Assembly: GCF_003258355.1 (NCBI RefSeq)
Contig: NZ_QKPO01000001.1
Location: forward strand, 248,001 to 312,000
Origin: Confluentibacter sediminis
GTDB taxonomy: Bacteria > Bacteroidota > Bacteroidia > Flavobacteriales > Flavobacteriaceae
Direction: 5' to 3'
Length of the DNA: 64,000 bases
How positions within the stretch are numbered: position 1 is the stretch's first letter; every line of letters begins with the position of its first letter. The position numbers and the translations under genes were made by a program. The notes beneath the pieces are model-generated. The model saw only the letters and a program-made list of their open reading frames with translations, did no database searches and was not told the origin of the DNA. Shown here in pieces: positions 27,021 through 35,829 of the stretch.

Positions 27021-27515
27021 TTATTCGGAAAAGAAACCTTCAAGATCAACATTGTTTAAAATGTAATTTTCCATGTTTTCTTCAGAGAAATTATGCTCAA
27101 TGAAATTTTCTTCAACTAAGTCTTCATTAGTTAGAACAGATGACATTTCGTAAGAATCTATATATTCATTCATGATATAGCTTTCAAGACTTGCTGTTTC
27201 TAAAGTTTCAAAAGAGGCAGTTTTTTTATGAAAAACAGACAGATTAAACAATAATAATATAGTTGCAGCAATGCTAGAAGCATATACTAAGTTTCGTCTA
27301 GTAAATAAGTTGATGACTTTATTCTTCTCGTTTTTAGAAATTTTATTTATGATACGATCTTCTAAAGATTCAAAATAGTTGTCAGGAACTTTAAATCCAG
27401 AACCTTCTATACTTTTAAGCTTTATTTGACTTAAAATAGTGTCTTCTATACCTTCAAAATAGTTGTCAGGTATTTTAAACCCAGCGTTTTTAATATTTTT
27501 TAGTTTGTCACTCAT
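27021..27515 (-). CDS. Probable membrane anti-sigma partner with tandem motif
   Basis: 164 residues with one membrane segment (about 74-90, LVYASSIAATILLLFNLSVF). The cytoplasmic N-terminus has the same 20-odd residue motif twice: GFKIPDNYFEGIEDTILSQI at about 13 and GFKVPDNYFESLEDRIINKI at about 42. The outside part is acidic. It lies 30 bases after the ECF sigma gene, where the anti-sigma factor is normally found, but it lacks a recognisable zinc-binding HxxxCxxC motif. The repeat may be the sigma-binding element; that is inference. Confidence 0.6.
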   Translation of the reverse strand: MSDKLKNIKNAGFKIPDNYFEGIEDTILSQIKLKSIEGSGFKVPDNYFESLEDRIINKISKNEKNKVINLFTRRNLVYASSIAATILLLFNLSVFHKKTASFETLETASLESYIMNEYIDSYEMSSVLTNEDLVEENFIEHNFSEENMENYILNNVDLEGFFSE

Positions 27516-27545
27516 AACTCTTAGACTTATATTTTATATAAAGGT

Positions 27546-28088
27546 TTAATTTTTAGTTAAATAAGCTTCAATTTTTTTTACGGCTAAATGATATGATGCT
27601 TTTAAAGCACCCTCACTAGTTTCTAAAATATCTGCTATGTCCTTGTATTTTAAATCTTCAAAGTATTTCATGTTAAATACTAATTGTTGTTTATGTGGCA
27701 GCTTTGAAATGGCCTCTTGTAATTTTAATTGTATGTCACTACCTTCAAAATATACATCTGTTGGCAGGTTGGTGATTGTTGAATCTTGTAATTCTTCATT
27801 GGAAATTAAAAGTTGTTTAGCATTTTTATTTAATAAGGTTATAGATTCGTTGGTTGCGATACGGTATATCCAAGAGAACAATTTACTATCTCCTTTAAAA
27901 TTATGAATATTACTATAAATTTTTATGAATGTATTTTGAAGCACATCGTCGGCATCATCATGGGACTTCACAATATTACGAATATGCCAATATAAACGCT
28001 CTTTGTAAAGTGTTATTAATGTTCTAAAAGCCTGTTCTTTATGTTTTTCAGATTTTAAATCTTCAAGTAGCTGTGCTTCGTCGATCAC
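27546..28088 (-). CDS. ECF-type RNA polymerase sigma factor
   Basis: About 180 residues. Region 2 is seen in NIVKSHDDADDVLQNTFIKI followed by YSNIHNFKGDSKLFSWIYRIATNESI, and region 4 in LPHKQQLVFNMKYFEDLKYK followed by DIADILETSEGALKASYHLAVKKIEA. I chose a GTG start at 28088 (then IDEAQLLEDLK), because a near-consensus -7 element (TATATTTA, minus strand, 28114-28121) leaves only a few bases before the alternative TTG at 28103. It is first in an operon with a membrane protein and an exported helical protein, a usual sigma/anti-sigma layout. Confidence 0.85.
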   Translation of the reverse strand: MIDEAQLLEDLKSEKHKEQAFRTLITLYKERLYWHIRNIVKSHDDADDVLQNTFIKIYSNIHNFKGDSKLFSWIYRIATNESITLLNKNAKQLLISNEELQDSTITNLPTDVYFEGSDIQLKLQEAISKLPHKQQLVFNMKYFEDLKYKDIADILETSEGALKASYHLAVKKIEAYLTKN

Positions 28089-28241
28089 AAAAATATGTTT
28101 CAAGTTAAACGGATAAATATACTAAAAGTTTAAACTTAAAGATTGTAATTTTTTATTAAAAAATTAATTGATTGATAATCAATTATTTGTATTAAAATAA
28201 TCGACGAAGTGCATTATTAATACGATTAAATGTATTTTTTC

Positions 28242-28272
28242 TTGTACAATATTTGTTTTTGTTTTAAATTTG
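28242..28272 (+). promoter_or_regulatory. Promoter of the candidate small RNA
   Basis: TTG at 28242-28244 and TAAATTTG at 28265-28272 with a 20-base spacer match the Bacteroidota consensus. No protein gene follows on this strand; a hairpin and a terminator do. Confidence 0.6.
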
Positions 28273-28277
28273 CTTCA

Positions 28278-28366
28278 GCAACCTACTTATGTTGTTAGTC
28301 TTCCCCAAGTCTAACAATGAACGAAAAAAAAGGATAGACCCCCAAATCTCTATCCTTTTTTATTTT
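28278..28366 (+). ncRNA. Candidate small RNA (about 85 bases), unknown family
   Basis: The segment between a consensus promoter (28242-28272) and a strong terminator (28324-28362) has no credible protein. It can fold into a stem TTGTTAG (28292-28298) with CTAACAA (28311-28317), extended by CTT/AAG inside around a CCCC loop, followed by the terminator hairpin. It lies in the 295-base gap between the ECF sigma gene and the ABC exporter gene, opposite in strand to both. I do not recognise the family; a known flavobacterial RNA motif such as Flavo-1 is possible but I cannot confirm it. The remaining upstream part of the gap holds only A/T-rich sequence. Confidence 0.45.
28324..28362. terminator. 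Strong terminator of the candidate small RNA and the ABC exporter gene
   Basis: AGGATAG (28331-28337) pairs with CTATCCT (28350-28356), flanked by seven A on one side and a T run on the other, so it can work in both directions. Confidence 0.8.
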
Positions 28367-28382
28367 TTAAAGACGAGGGTTT

Positions 28383-30209
28383 TTATTCAAAACTTTGCAT
28401 ATCAACAAGTTTTTTATAAACACCATTTTTTGTTATTAGTTGGCTGTGTTTCCCTTTCTCTACAATTTCACCTTTATTTAATACAATAATTTCATCGGCA
28501 TTTTGTATGGTTGATAATCTATGTGCAATGACGATAGATGTTCTGTTTTTCATCATATTTTCTAAAGCAACTTGTACCAAACGTTCGCTTTCGGTATCTA
28601 GTGCAGAGGTGGCTTCATCTAAAACCATGATAGGCGGGCTTTTAAGTACAGCTCTGGCAATGCTAAGACGTTGTTTTTGACCTCCTGATAATTTATTTCC
28701 AGAATCACCAATATTAGTTTCTATACCATGAGGCAAGTCTTTTACAAATTCCCATGCGTTTGCTATTTTTAAAGCTTCGATAACATCTTCATCTGTTGCA
28801 AGATCATTCCCGATTTTCAAATTGTTTTTGATACTTTCATTGAAAAGAATCGCGTCTTGAGTTACAATGCCTAATTGTTTTCTTAAAGAAACGGTAGTTA
28901 AATCTCTAATATCAATACCATCAATTAAAATTCGCCCTTCATTAACATCATAAAAACGGGTAATAAGATTGGCTATGGTCGATTTTCCACTGCCAGATTG
29001 TCCAACCAATGCCACCGTTTTTCCTTTAGGAATGGTTAATGAAAAATTCTTTAAAACGTATTCGTCTTGGTATTTAAAAGAAATATTTTCAAATGTGATT
29101 TCTGAATCGAATCCTGTTTTTTCAATCGCATTTATTTTGTCTTTTAAAGGGTTAGGTGTATCAATGATTTCTTGAATACGTTCGGCAGCTGCATCACCTT
29201 GTTTGATGTTATAAAGCCCTCTAGAAATGGCTTTTGCAGGAACCATAATGTTATAGGCCAAACCCATGTAAGCGATAAAAGAACTGCCATCAAGCATGTC
29301 GTTAAATACTAATCGTCCTCCATACCATAATAAAATAGATATTACTAAAATTCCTAGAAACTCACTCGCAGGAGTCGCTAAGTTTTGACGGTTGAACAAT
29401 TTATTTGAAAAGTGATAAGATCGTGCTGAAGATTCTTGAAATTTTGTATCAAATTTTTCTTCGGCATTAAAGCCTTTAATAATGCGTAGTCCTGTTAAAG
29501 TTTCTTCTAATATAGATAAAATAGTGCCTTGTTCTATCTGAACACGATCTGATTTTCGTTTTAAACTTTTGCCTATTCTGGAAATTACGAATCCTGATAA
29601 TGGAATAAATATAAATACAAACAATGTAAGCTGAGGGCTAATTATCAGCATCATTATTATAGTGAAAATAATGGTTAATGGTTCCCTTGCAATAAGCTCT
29701 AAAACAGGTAACATGGAATATTGAAGGGTTGCTACGTCATTTGTTACCCGCGACATGATATCTCCTTTTTTTTGTTCAGAAAAATAGGAAAGAGGTAATT
29801 CCACCGTCTTTTTATAAACAGCATTTCTTAAGTCCCTGACAACTCCATTTCTTAAGAAAACCATAAAGTAATTAGCCAAATAGCCAAAAATATTTTTTAA
29901 AAGAAAAAGAACTATTATTAAGCTTATTACTAATAGTAATGCCTTTTGCGAATCATCTTTTGCATATAAATTTACTTGGTAAGCGAGATAATCTTTATAA
30001 AAGTCTTTTAAACTTGATAAACCTTTGTAAATAGGTTTTACAATTTCTCTAGTTTTTTCTTTTTGTTCAAATAAAATATCCAGCATTGGTATTAATGCAA
30101 CAAAAGAAAGCGCACCAAATAAAGCATATAGAATATTAGATATGATATGTCCTAAAGCAAATTGTTTGTATGGTTTAGCATACTTTAAGATATTATAAAA
30201 TTGCTTCAT
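28383..30209 (-). CDS. MsbA-like ABC exporter (fused permease and ATPase)
   Basis: A 608-residue half-transporter that works as a homodimer in the inner membrane. Residues 1-330 hold six membrane helices; the ATPase follows with Walker A GQSGSGKST near 395, signature LSGGQKQRLSIARA near 505, Walker B PIMVLDEATSALD and the switch IAHRLSTI. By similarity to MsbA/LmrA-type exporters it probably flips or exports a lipid or a toxic compound. Its start codon shares a base with the stop of the upstream phosphosugar mutase gene (position 30209), so the two are translated from one mRNA. Confidence 0.88.
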   Translation of the reverse strand: MKQFYNILKYAKPYKQFALGHIISNILYALFGALSFVALIPMLDILFEQKEKTREIVKPIYKGLSSLKDFYKDYLAYQVNLYAKDDSQKALLLVISLIIVLFLLKNIFGYLANYFMVFLRNGVVRDLRNAVYKKTVELPLSYFSEQKKGDIMSRVTNDVATLQYSMLPVLELIAREPLTIIFTIIMMLIISPQLTLFVFIFIPLSGFVISRIGKSLKRKSDRVQIEQGTILSILEETLTGLRIIKGFNAEEKFDTKFQESSARSYHFSNKLFNRQNLATPASEFLGILVISILLWYGGRLVFNDMLDGSSFIAYMGLAYNIMVPAKAISRGLYNIKQGDAAAERIQEIIDTPNPLKDKINAIEKTGFDSEITFENISFKYQDEYVLKNFSLTIPKGKTVALVGQSGSGKSTIANLITRFYDVNEGRILIDGIDIRDLTTVSLRKQLGIVTQDAILFNESIKNNLKIGNDLATDEDVIEALKIANAWEFVKDLPHGIETNIGDSGNKLSGGQKQRLSIARAVLKSPPIMVLDEATSALDTESERLVQVALENMMKNRTSIVIAHRLSTIQNADEIIVLNKGEIVEKGKHSQLITKNGVYKKLVDMQSFE

Positions 30210-31939
30210 TAACTAAGATTCATGTCTTTTAAAATAGCATCAACTTTTGCGTCAAGTAGTGCTTCAGTTTCTTTGAATTTAGATGTTGATTCCAATGTAG
30301 TATTAACGCTTATATAAAATTTGATTTTTGGCTCGGTACCACTTGGTCTTAAAGCTATTTGACTGCCATCTTCGGTATGATAAATTAAAACGTTTGATTT
30401 TGGTATGTCAAGAACGGACTCTATACCTGTTACCATGTTTTTTGATGCTGCTGATTCATAATCATCAATTTTAACCACTTTAGAACCATTAATGGTAGTG
30501 AAAGGATTTTCACGAGCGTCAATCATCATCTGTGTAATTTCTTGAGCGCCTTCAATTCCTTTTTTAGTTAACGATACTAACTTTTCTTTAAAGCATCCAT
30601 GCTCTACGTAAAGTTTAATTAGTTCGTTGTAAAACGAGCTACCATTTGCTTTTGATATCGCTGCTATTTCGCAAGCCAAAAGTGTAGAGGTTACCGCATC
30701 TTTATCGCGAACAAAATCGCCTACCATATAACCAAAACTTTCTTCGCCACCACCAATAAAATCAAGTTGAGGGAAATCATGGATTAATTTAGCAATCCAT
30801 TTAAAACCAGTCAGTACAATTTTACTTTCTACGCCATAAGCGTCAGCCAGATTGTTTAGCATGGGTGTAGAAACAATAGTGGATGCAATAAATTCTTTAC
30901 CTTTAATTTTGCCATCTTCTTTCCATTGCTTTAATAAAAAATCGGTCATCATTAACATGGTTTGATTTCCGTTAAGCAATTGTAATTTGTTTTCCGAATT
31001 TCTAACAGCAACACCTAATCTATCACAATCAGGGTCGGTGCCAATCACAATATCTGCACCTACTTTATCTGCTAATTCCAACGCCATTTTTAACGCTGCA
31101 GGTTCTTCAGGGTTTGGAGAAGCTACTGTTGGAAAATCTCCATCAGGGACTTCTTGTTCTTTTACAATATGCACATTTTTATAACCTGCTCGTTTTAAAG
31201 TTTCTGGTACCGCGGTTATGGATGTTCCATGAAGTGAAGTAAAAACAATTTTTAAATTGTCCTTAGCTTCTTGAGAGGCACCTACACAGCCATTTTTTAC
31301 GGAAGCATCAATAAATATATTATCGACATCTTTGCCTATGTAATGGATTAAACTCGTGTTTGGTTCAAATTTTATATTAGCATAATCTACATCGTTTATA
31401 ATATTTATTAATGCTTTATCGTGTGGGGGTACCAATTGGCCACCATCTTGCCAATATACTTTATAGCCATTATATTCTGGGGGATTATGAGAGGCTGTAA
31501 GTACAATGCCACAATGGCAATTTAAGTGCTTAACAGCGAACGATAATTCTGGAGTTGGACGTAAATCTTCAAACAAATAGACTTCAATGCCGTTTGCTGA
31601 AAACACGTCAGCAACAACTTTTGCCAATGTTTTACTATTATGTCTGCAATCAAAAGCAATAACGGCTTTAGGTGTTTCATTAGGAAAGCATTTGTGCAAA
31701 TAATCACTTAAACCTTGTGTGCTTTTTCCAAGGGTATATTTATTAATTCGGTTGGTTCCAATGCCCATAACACCACGCATACCACCAGTTCCAAATTCTA
31801 AATCCTTATAAAAACTTTCTTGGATATCTTTTGGATTATTGGCAATACTATTCTTAATAAAATCCTGAGTCTCCTTATCAAAAGAGGGGGTTAACCATGT
31901 GTTTATCCTATCTAGTATTTTGGGTTCTATGTAAATCAT
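30209..31939 (-). CDS. Phosphoglucomutase/phosphomannomutase
   Basis: A 576-residue alpha-D-phosphohexomutase. The phosphoserine loop is [16 protein letters not shown] near 145, the metal loop is [10 protein letters not shown] near 310, the sugar-binding loop is [10 protein letters not shown] near 395 and the phosphate-binding loop is [12 protein letters not shown] near 535, so all four active-site loops are intact. It interconverts sugar 1- and 6-phosphates. The long form with an N-terminal extension is typical of PgcA-type enzymes in Bacteroidota and Bacillus. Its stop overlaps the start of the ABC exporter gene by one base. Confidence 0.92.
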   Translation of the reverse strand: MIYIEPKILDRINTWLTPSFDKETQDFIKNSIANNPKDIQESFYKDLEFGTGGMRGVMGIGTNRINKYTLGKSTQGLSDYLHKCFPNETPKAVIAFDCRHNSKTLAKVVADVFSANGIEVYLFEDLRPTPELSFAVKHLNCHCGIVLTASHNPPEYNGYKVYWQDGGQLVPPHDKALINIINDVDYANIKFEPNTSLIHYIGKDVDNIFIDASVKNGCVGASQEAKDNLKIVFTSLHGTSITAVPETLKRAGYKNVHIVKEQEVPDGDFPTVASPNPEEPAALKMALELADKVGADIVIGTDPDCDRLGVAVRNSENKLQLLNGNQTMLMMTDFLLKQWKEDGKIKGKEFIASTIVSTPMLNNLADAYGVESKIVLTGFKWIAKLIHDFPQLDFIGGGEESFGYMVGDFVRDKDAVTSTLLACEIAAISKANGSSFYNELIKLYVEHGCFKEKLVSLTKKGIEGAQEITQMMIDARENPFTTINGSKVVKIDDYESAASKNMVTGIESVLDIPKSNVLIYHTEDGSQIALRPSGTEPKIKFYISVNTTLESTSKFKETEALLDAKVDAILKDMNLS

Positions 31940-32089
31940 ATTGTGCTGTTTTAATATTATTAATGATTATAGCAATTTTTAACATTGCAAAAATATAGAA
32001 TTATGAGGTTAGTTTTAGATTTTTATAAAGCATATTTAGGATCTATGATTGACTTTTAAGTTGTAAATACAATAAATAATGCAGCTTTT

Positions 32090-33040
32090 TTAATTCAAAT
32101 TGAGGTACTCTTTAACAGAATAACGTTTTTTGTCTGGTTTGGTACGAAGAATGATTTCCCCTAAAAAACCAGCAACAAAAAATTGGGTGCCAATAATCAT
32201 GGTTGAGAGTGCAATATAAAATTGGGGTCTTTGGGTTATTAACCTTCCAGCTGGATTTAAAAATATTTTATCAATACCAAGATATAGTGAAAAGCCAAAG
32301 CCAATAATAAGCATAATGGCTCCTAGAGCTCCAAATAAATGCATGGGACGTCTGCCAAATCTAGATAAAAACCAAATGGTGATTAAATCTAAAAAACCAT
32401 GAACAAAGCGATCCATGCCAAATTTAGTTTCGCCATATTTTCTAGCTTGGTGTTGAACTACTTTTTCAGTAATCTTAATGAATCCAGCATTTTTTGCAAG
32501 CACAGGGATGTAACGATGCATTTCACCATTCACATCAATATTTTTTACAACATCGTTTTTATAGGCTTTTAAACCACAATTAAAATCGTTTAGTTTAACG
32601 CCAGAAGTTCGTCTTGCTGCCCAATTAAATAATTTAGAAGGTAAGTTTTTTGAAATGATAGAATCGTAACGTTTCTTTTTCCAACCAGAAACCAAGTCGA
32701 AACCATCGGACATAATCATGCTATAAAGTTCAGGGATTTCGTCTGGGTTGTCTTGTAAATCAGCATCCATAGTAATGATAACATTGCCTTGGGCTATTTC
32801 GAAACCAGCATGGAGTGCTTGGGATTTACCAAAATTTTTTAAAAAACGAATGCCTTTTACTTGAGGGTTATCATTTGATAATTGGCTGATTGCTTGCCAA
32901 GAATCATCTGTGCTACCGTCGTCTATAAATATAATTTCGTATGAAAAATGATTGGATTGCATCACTTTTGCAATCCAATCATGTAATTCGTTTAAAGAAT
33001 CTTGTTCATTAAGTAGTGGAATAACTACAGATATATCCAT
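32090..33040 (-). CDS. GT2 glycosyltransferase, DPM1/GtrB-like
   Basis: A 316-residue membrane glycosyltransferase. The GT2 domain has VVIPLLNEQDSLNEL at the start, FIDDGSTDDSW near 43 and the metal site TMDADLQDNP near 95. Two hydrophobic segments near the C-terminus (LFGALGAIMLIIGFGFSLYL and YIALSTMIIGTQFFVAGFLG) anchor it. Enzymes of this group load a sugar on polyprenyl phosphate at the cytoplasmic side for later use in glycan or lipid modification. It lies 50 bases after the DUF4199 gene on the same strand. Confidence 0.88.
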   Translation of the reverse strand: MDISVVIPLLNEQDSLNELHDWIAKVMQSNHFSYEIIFIDDGSTDDSWQAISQLSNDNPQVKGIRFLKNFGKSQALHAGFEIAQGNVIITMDADLQDNPDEIPELYSMIMSDGFDLVSGWKKKRYDSIISKNLPSKLFNWAARRTSGVKLNDFNCGLKAYKNDVVKNIDVNGEMHRYIPVLAKNAGFIKITEKVVQHQARKYGETKFGMDRFVHGFLDLITIWFLSRFGRRPMHLFGALGAIMLIIGFGFSLYLGIDKIFLNPAGRLITQRPQFYIALSTMIIGTQFFVAGFLGEIILRTKPDKKRYSVKEYLNLN

Positions 33041-33090
33041 TTTGAAATCTTCAATAATTTAATGTTTCAAAAATACGGAAATTATCTATG

Positions 33091-33612
33091 CTATTCTTGT
33101 GATTCTTTTTTCATGACTAATCCTGCAATGAGAGAGTATATCAATCCAAACAACGCACTAAGGGCAATCCATACAGCGGCTCCTAGTAAAGGACTAGAAA
33201 ATTTTTCGGCCATTTCCATGTTTTTTTCAACCATTTCACTGGTCATTTTCGGATTTTCATAAAGTTTTTCTCTTGCAGCCTCCATCATTTTACTCATTAA
33301 TTCCGTGTCAATGACGTAAAATAAAACAAGTGAAAAAACAGCATAAACCAAGGCACTTATCACTGCAGCAGCAACGCCAACTTTTAAAGCGTCTGATAAT
33401 GTTAACAGGTTGTTGTTGGTTTTCTTGAATTGACTTATGGTATAAATCAAGAACGTTGGAAATATGACGTAAAAGAGAACCATTGGCCATTGTTTGCCTT
33501 CTATAAGCATGTTTGTTGCATACATTACAGCGTAAATCACAACCAGAATAAGTCCTAAAATAATTCCGTAATTTACAGCAAATTTGCCAGGAGATTTAAT
33601 TTCAGATTCCAT
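33091..33612 (-). CDS. DUF4199 membrane protein
   Basis: A 173-residue protein with four membrane helices (about 13-35, 44-60, 75-100 and 145-168) and a charged loop of about 40 residues between the third and fourth helix, the layout of DUF4199. The function is unknown. In Flavobacteriia this family is often next to a DPM1-like glycosyltransferase, as here, which hints at a shared membrane or envelope role. A TATATTTG element (minus strand, 33653-33660) may be its promoter. Confidence 0.75.
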   Translation of the reverse strand: MESEIKSPGKFAVNYGIILGLILVVIYAVMYATNMLIEGKQWPMVLFYVIFPTFLIYTISQFKKTNNNLLTLSDALKVGVAAAVISALVYAVFSLVLFYVIDTELMSKMMEAAREKLYENPKMTSEMVEKNMEMAEKFSSPLLGAAVWIALSALFGLIYSLIAGLVMKKESQE

Positions 33613-33705
33613 AATTTATTTAATGATTTAAGTTAGATACTGAGTTAGTATTCAAATATAATAAAACGTTACATAAGGTTAGGTAATAAATTTTTTTAAA
33701 AAGTA

Positions 33706-33735
33706 TTGCGAATTACTAAAAATTACCTAAATTTG
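33706..33735 (+). promoter_or_regulatory. Promoter of rpmE2
   Basis: TTG at 33706-33708, a 19-base spacer and TAAATTTG at 33728-33735: a textbook Bacteroidota promoter, 36 bases before the rpmE2 start. Confidence 0.8.
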
Positions 33736-33771
33736 CACTTCCAAAATTGAAAAGAATAAAAGCATTTAGCG

Positions 33772-34023
33772 ATGAGAAAAGGTATACACCCAGAGAATTA
33801 TAGAATAGTAGCATTCAAGGACATGTCTAATGATGATGTGTTTTTAACAAAATCTACTGCTGCAACAAATGAAACAATTGAAGTTGATGGTGTTGAATAT
33901 CCAGTTATTAAAATGGAGATTTCTAGAACATCTCATCCTTTCTACACTGGTAAATCTAAGTTAGTAGATACTGCTGGTCGTATTGATAAATTTAAAAACA
34001 AATATTCTAAATTTAATAAATAA
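33772..34023 (+). CDS. rpmE2: 50S ribosomal protein L31, type B
   Basis: An 83-residue ribosomal protein. It opens MRKGIHPENYRIVAFKDMSN and ends with the FYTGKSKLVDTAGRIDKFKNKY part that defines the longer, zinc-free type B form; the cysteine pairs of type A are absent. It is a single-gene unit with its own promoter and terminator. Confidence 0.96.
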   Translation: MRKGIHPENYRIVAFKDMSNDDVFLTKSTAATNETIEVDGVEYPVIKMEISRTSHPFYTGKSKLVDTAGRIDKFKNKYSKFNK

Positions 34024-34048
34024 TTTAGTTTCTTTTTATAAAAATATT

Positions 34049-34077
34049 AAGCCTTTCAGAAATGAAAGGCTTTTTTA
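34049..34077 (+). terminator. Terminator of rpmE2
   Basis: GCCTTTCA (34051-34058) pairs with TGAAAGGC (34063-34070) around a GAAA loop, followed by TTTTTTATTTT. Confidence 0.9.
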
Positions 34078-34100
34078 TTTTAAGCAATTAACCTACTTTT

Positions 34101-34171
34101 GAATAGTTAACCATTAAGTTTAAGTTTTGAGTGAATCACTTTTAACTTTTAACTTTCAACTCTTAACTTAC
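34101..34171. repeat. 7-bp repeat array upstream of the GlmU-like gene
   Basis: The trinucleotide AAC recurs at 34144, 34151, 34158 and 34165, an exact 7-base step (units like TTAACTT). A weaker complementary arm at about 34105-34133 faces it across an AGTG-AAT-CACT tip, so the leader can fold into a hairpin ending just before the start codon at 34174. Confidence 0.65.
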
Positions 34172-34173
34172 TC

Positions 34174-35349
34174 ATGAACTATATTCTCTTTGACGGCCCT
34201 TCACGTAATAATTTATTGCCATTTACATTTACTAGACCTGTTGCCGATATAAGAATAGGTATCTTAACTATAAGAGAAAAATGGGAAACTTTTTTAGATT
34301 CTACCACCACCACAATTACTGAAGATTATTTATCCGATAAATATCCCATGGTTGAGATGGACGAAAATATTATGATTAATGCGTCCTATCTTCCTAATCT
34401 AGAATTGGTTGAAATGGTCAAAAATTTAAAAGAAAATCAGGCTATTTTTAAAGGTGAAGATGTGATTGCTTTTTTTACAAGAGATACTCAGGATGATGTG
34501 GATTTTGAAACCTATGAAGCTTTAGAATATCATGATGATATTCTAAAAATAGAACATACATGGGATGTCTTTTCTAAAAATGGGGATGCCATTCAAGAAG
34601 ATTTCAATTTATTGACAGAAGGTAGAAAGTCACAACACATACCTTCAAGTAATAATGTTATAGCTCCGGAAAATATTTTTATAGAAGAAGGTGCTAAATT
34701 AGAATTTGTATCACTTAATGCTAGCAAAGGGCCTATTTATATTGGGAAAGATACCGAAATTATGGAAGGCTCCTTGATTCGTGGGCCTTTTGCTTTGTGT
34801 GAAGGATCCCTAGTGAAACTTGGTGCTAAAATTTATGGGCCAACTACTATTGGACCCTACAGTAAAATAGGGGGAGAGGTGAATAATTCCGTATTATTTG
34901 CGTATTCTAATAAAGGGCATGATGGTTTTTTAGGAAATTCGGTACTTGGTGAATGGTGTAATTTGGGAGCAGATACCAATACCTCCAATTTAAAAAATAA
35001 TTATGAGGAAGTTCGACTCTGGGATTATGAAAGCGAAAGTTTCTCGAAAACGGGATTGCAGTTTTGTGGACTTATGATGGGTGATCATAGCAAATGTGGC
35101 ATTAATACGATGTTCAATACCGGAACGGTTGTTGGTGTAAGTGCCAATATTTTTGGAAGTGGATTTCCAAGAAATTTTGTACCAAGTTTTAGTTGGGGTG
35201 GTAGCAGTGGTTATACAACCTACGTAACCAAAAAAGCATTTGAAGTTGCTGAAAAAGTTATGGACAGACGCCAGATTGCATTTACAGAACAGGATAAAGC
35301 GATTTTAGAGTATATCTTCGAAGAAACCAAGAAATATAGACGTGAATAA
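34174..35349 (+). CDS. GlmU-like sugar nucleotidyltransferase/left-handed helix protein
   Basis: A 391-residue protein of the 'GlmU family protein' group of Bacteroidota. The N-terminus MNYILFDGPSRNNLLPFTFT then RPVADIRIGILTIREKWE is the family signature of a divergent nucleotidyltransferase domain. From about residue 170 hexapeptide repeats form a left-handed beta helix (for example IGKDTEIMEGSLIRGPFALC and LGAKIYGPTTIGPYSKIGGE), as in acetyltransferases. It likely makes or modifies a nucleotide sugar for the envelope, but the substrate is unknown. A hairpin of 7-bp repeats ends three bases before the start codon. Confidence 0.8.
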   Translation: MNYILFDGPSRNNLLPFTFTRPVADIRIGILTIREKWETFLDSTTTTITEDYLSDKYPMVEMDENIMINASYLPNLELVEMVKNLKENQAIFKGEDVIAFFTRDTQDDVDFETYEALEYHDDILKIEHTWDVFSKNGDAIQEDFNLLTEGRKSQHIPSSNNVIAPENIFIEEGAKLEFVSLNASKGPIYIGKDTEIMEGSLIRGPFALCEGSLVKLGAKIYGPTTIGPYSKIGGEVNNSVLFAYSNKGHDGFLGNSVLGEWCNLGADTNTSNLKNNYEEVRLWDYESESFSKTGLQFCGLMMGDHSKCGINTMFNTGTVVGVSANIFGSGFPRNFVPSFSWGGSSGYTTYVTKKAFEVAEKVMDRRQIAFTEQDKAILEYIFEETKKYRRE

Positions 35350-35361
35350 ATAACTTTTCAT

Positions 35362-35388
35362 GGATTTGGTTCGAATCCCTATTTTTTA
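35362..35388 (+). terminator. Terminator of the GlmU-like gene
   Basis: GGATT (35362-35366) pairs with AATCC (35374-35378), followed by CTATTTTTT. The sequence resembles a tRNA T-arm by chance. Confidence 0.55.
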
Positions 35389-35487
35389 ATCCTTTATTAA
35401 CTAGTAGTGATTTAAATAAACAGAAGCCTAAGCTGGTAAATAAAGGATAATGTTTATTGTTTTAAATTAAGTTATAGACATGTAATT

Positions 35488-35829
35488 ATGTTGAGTATTT
35501 TAGTAGTATACTACATAGGAAAACAATTTTATAAATTGGCAGAAAAATTTAATCAGAAAAAATGGGTTTATGCTATTTTAGGTGTGTTGACGTATTATTT
35601 AGGTGCAATTATTTTGGGAGGTATTATCATTGGATTAATCATTGAGTTTTTCATGGATTCTGATTTTGAAAGTTACTCCAATACAATTTTAGGATTATTC
35701 ATGATGCCTTTTGGAATTGTTACTTGTGTATTATTTCATTATTTATTAGAAAGGAAATGGAAAAAATCAGTGATGTATGTTAAAGATGAAATTCAAGATA
35801 TAGGAAAACATATAGAAGATAAAGATTAG
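35488..35829 (+). CDS. Small membrane protein, unknown
   Basis: 113 residues with hydrophobic segments near 1-12, 29-53 and 65-87, and a charged C-terminal tail. I do not recognise a family. The reading frame is well formed, starts with ATG and is preceded by about 140 bases without another gene. Its last four bases overlap the 3' end of the converging peptide-binding lipoprotein gene. Confidence 0.6.
   Translation: MLSILVVYYIGKQFYKLAEKFNQKKWVYAILGVLTYYLGAIILGGIIIGLIIEFFMDSDFESYSNTILGLFMMPFGIVTCVLFHYLLERKWKKSVMYVKDEIQDIGKHIEDKD

Noticed and set aside
28289-28489. A 66-residue frame on the plus strand
   Set aside because: It runs through a strong terminator hairpin and then antisense through the ABC exporter gene. 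The promoter-hairpin-terminator layout fits a small RNA better.
35360-35385. GGTTCGAATCCC, which looks like the T-arm of a tRNA
   Set aside because: No cloverleaf or acceptor stem can be built around it. The bases form a five-pair stem followed by T residues right after the GlmU-like gene, so it is better read as a terminator.
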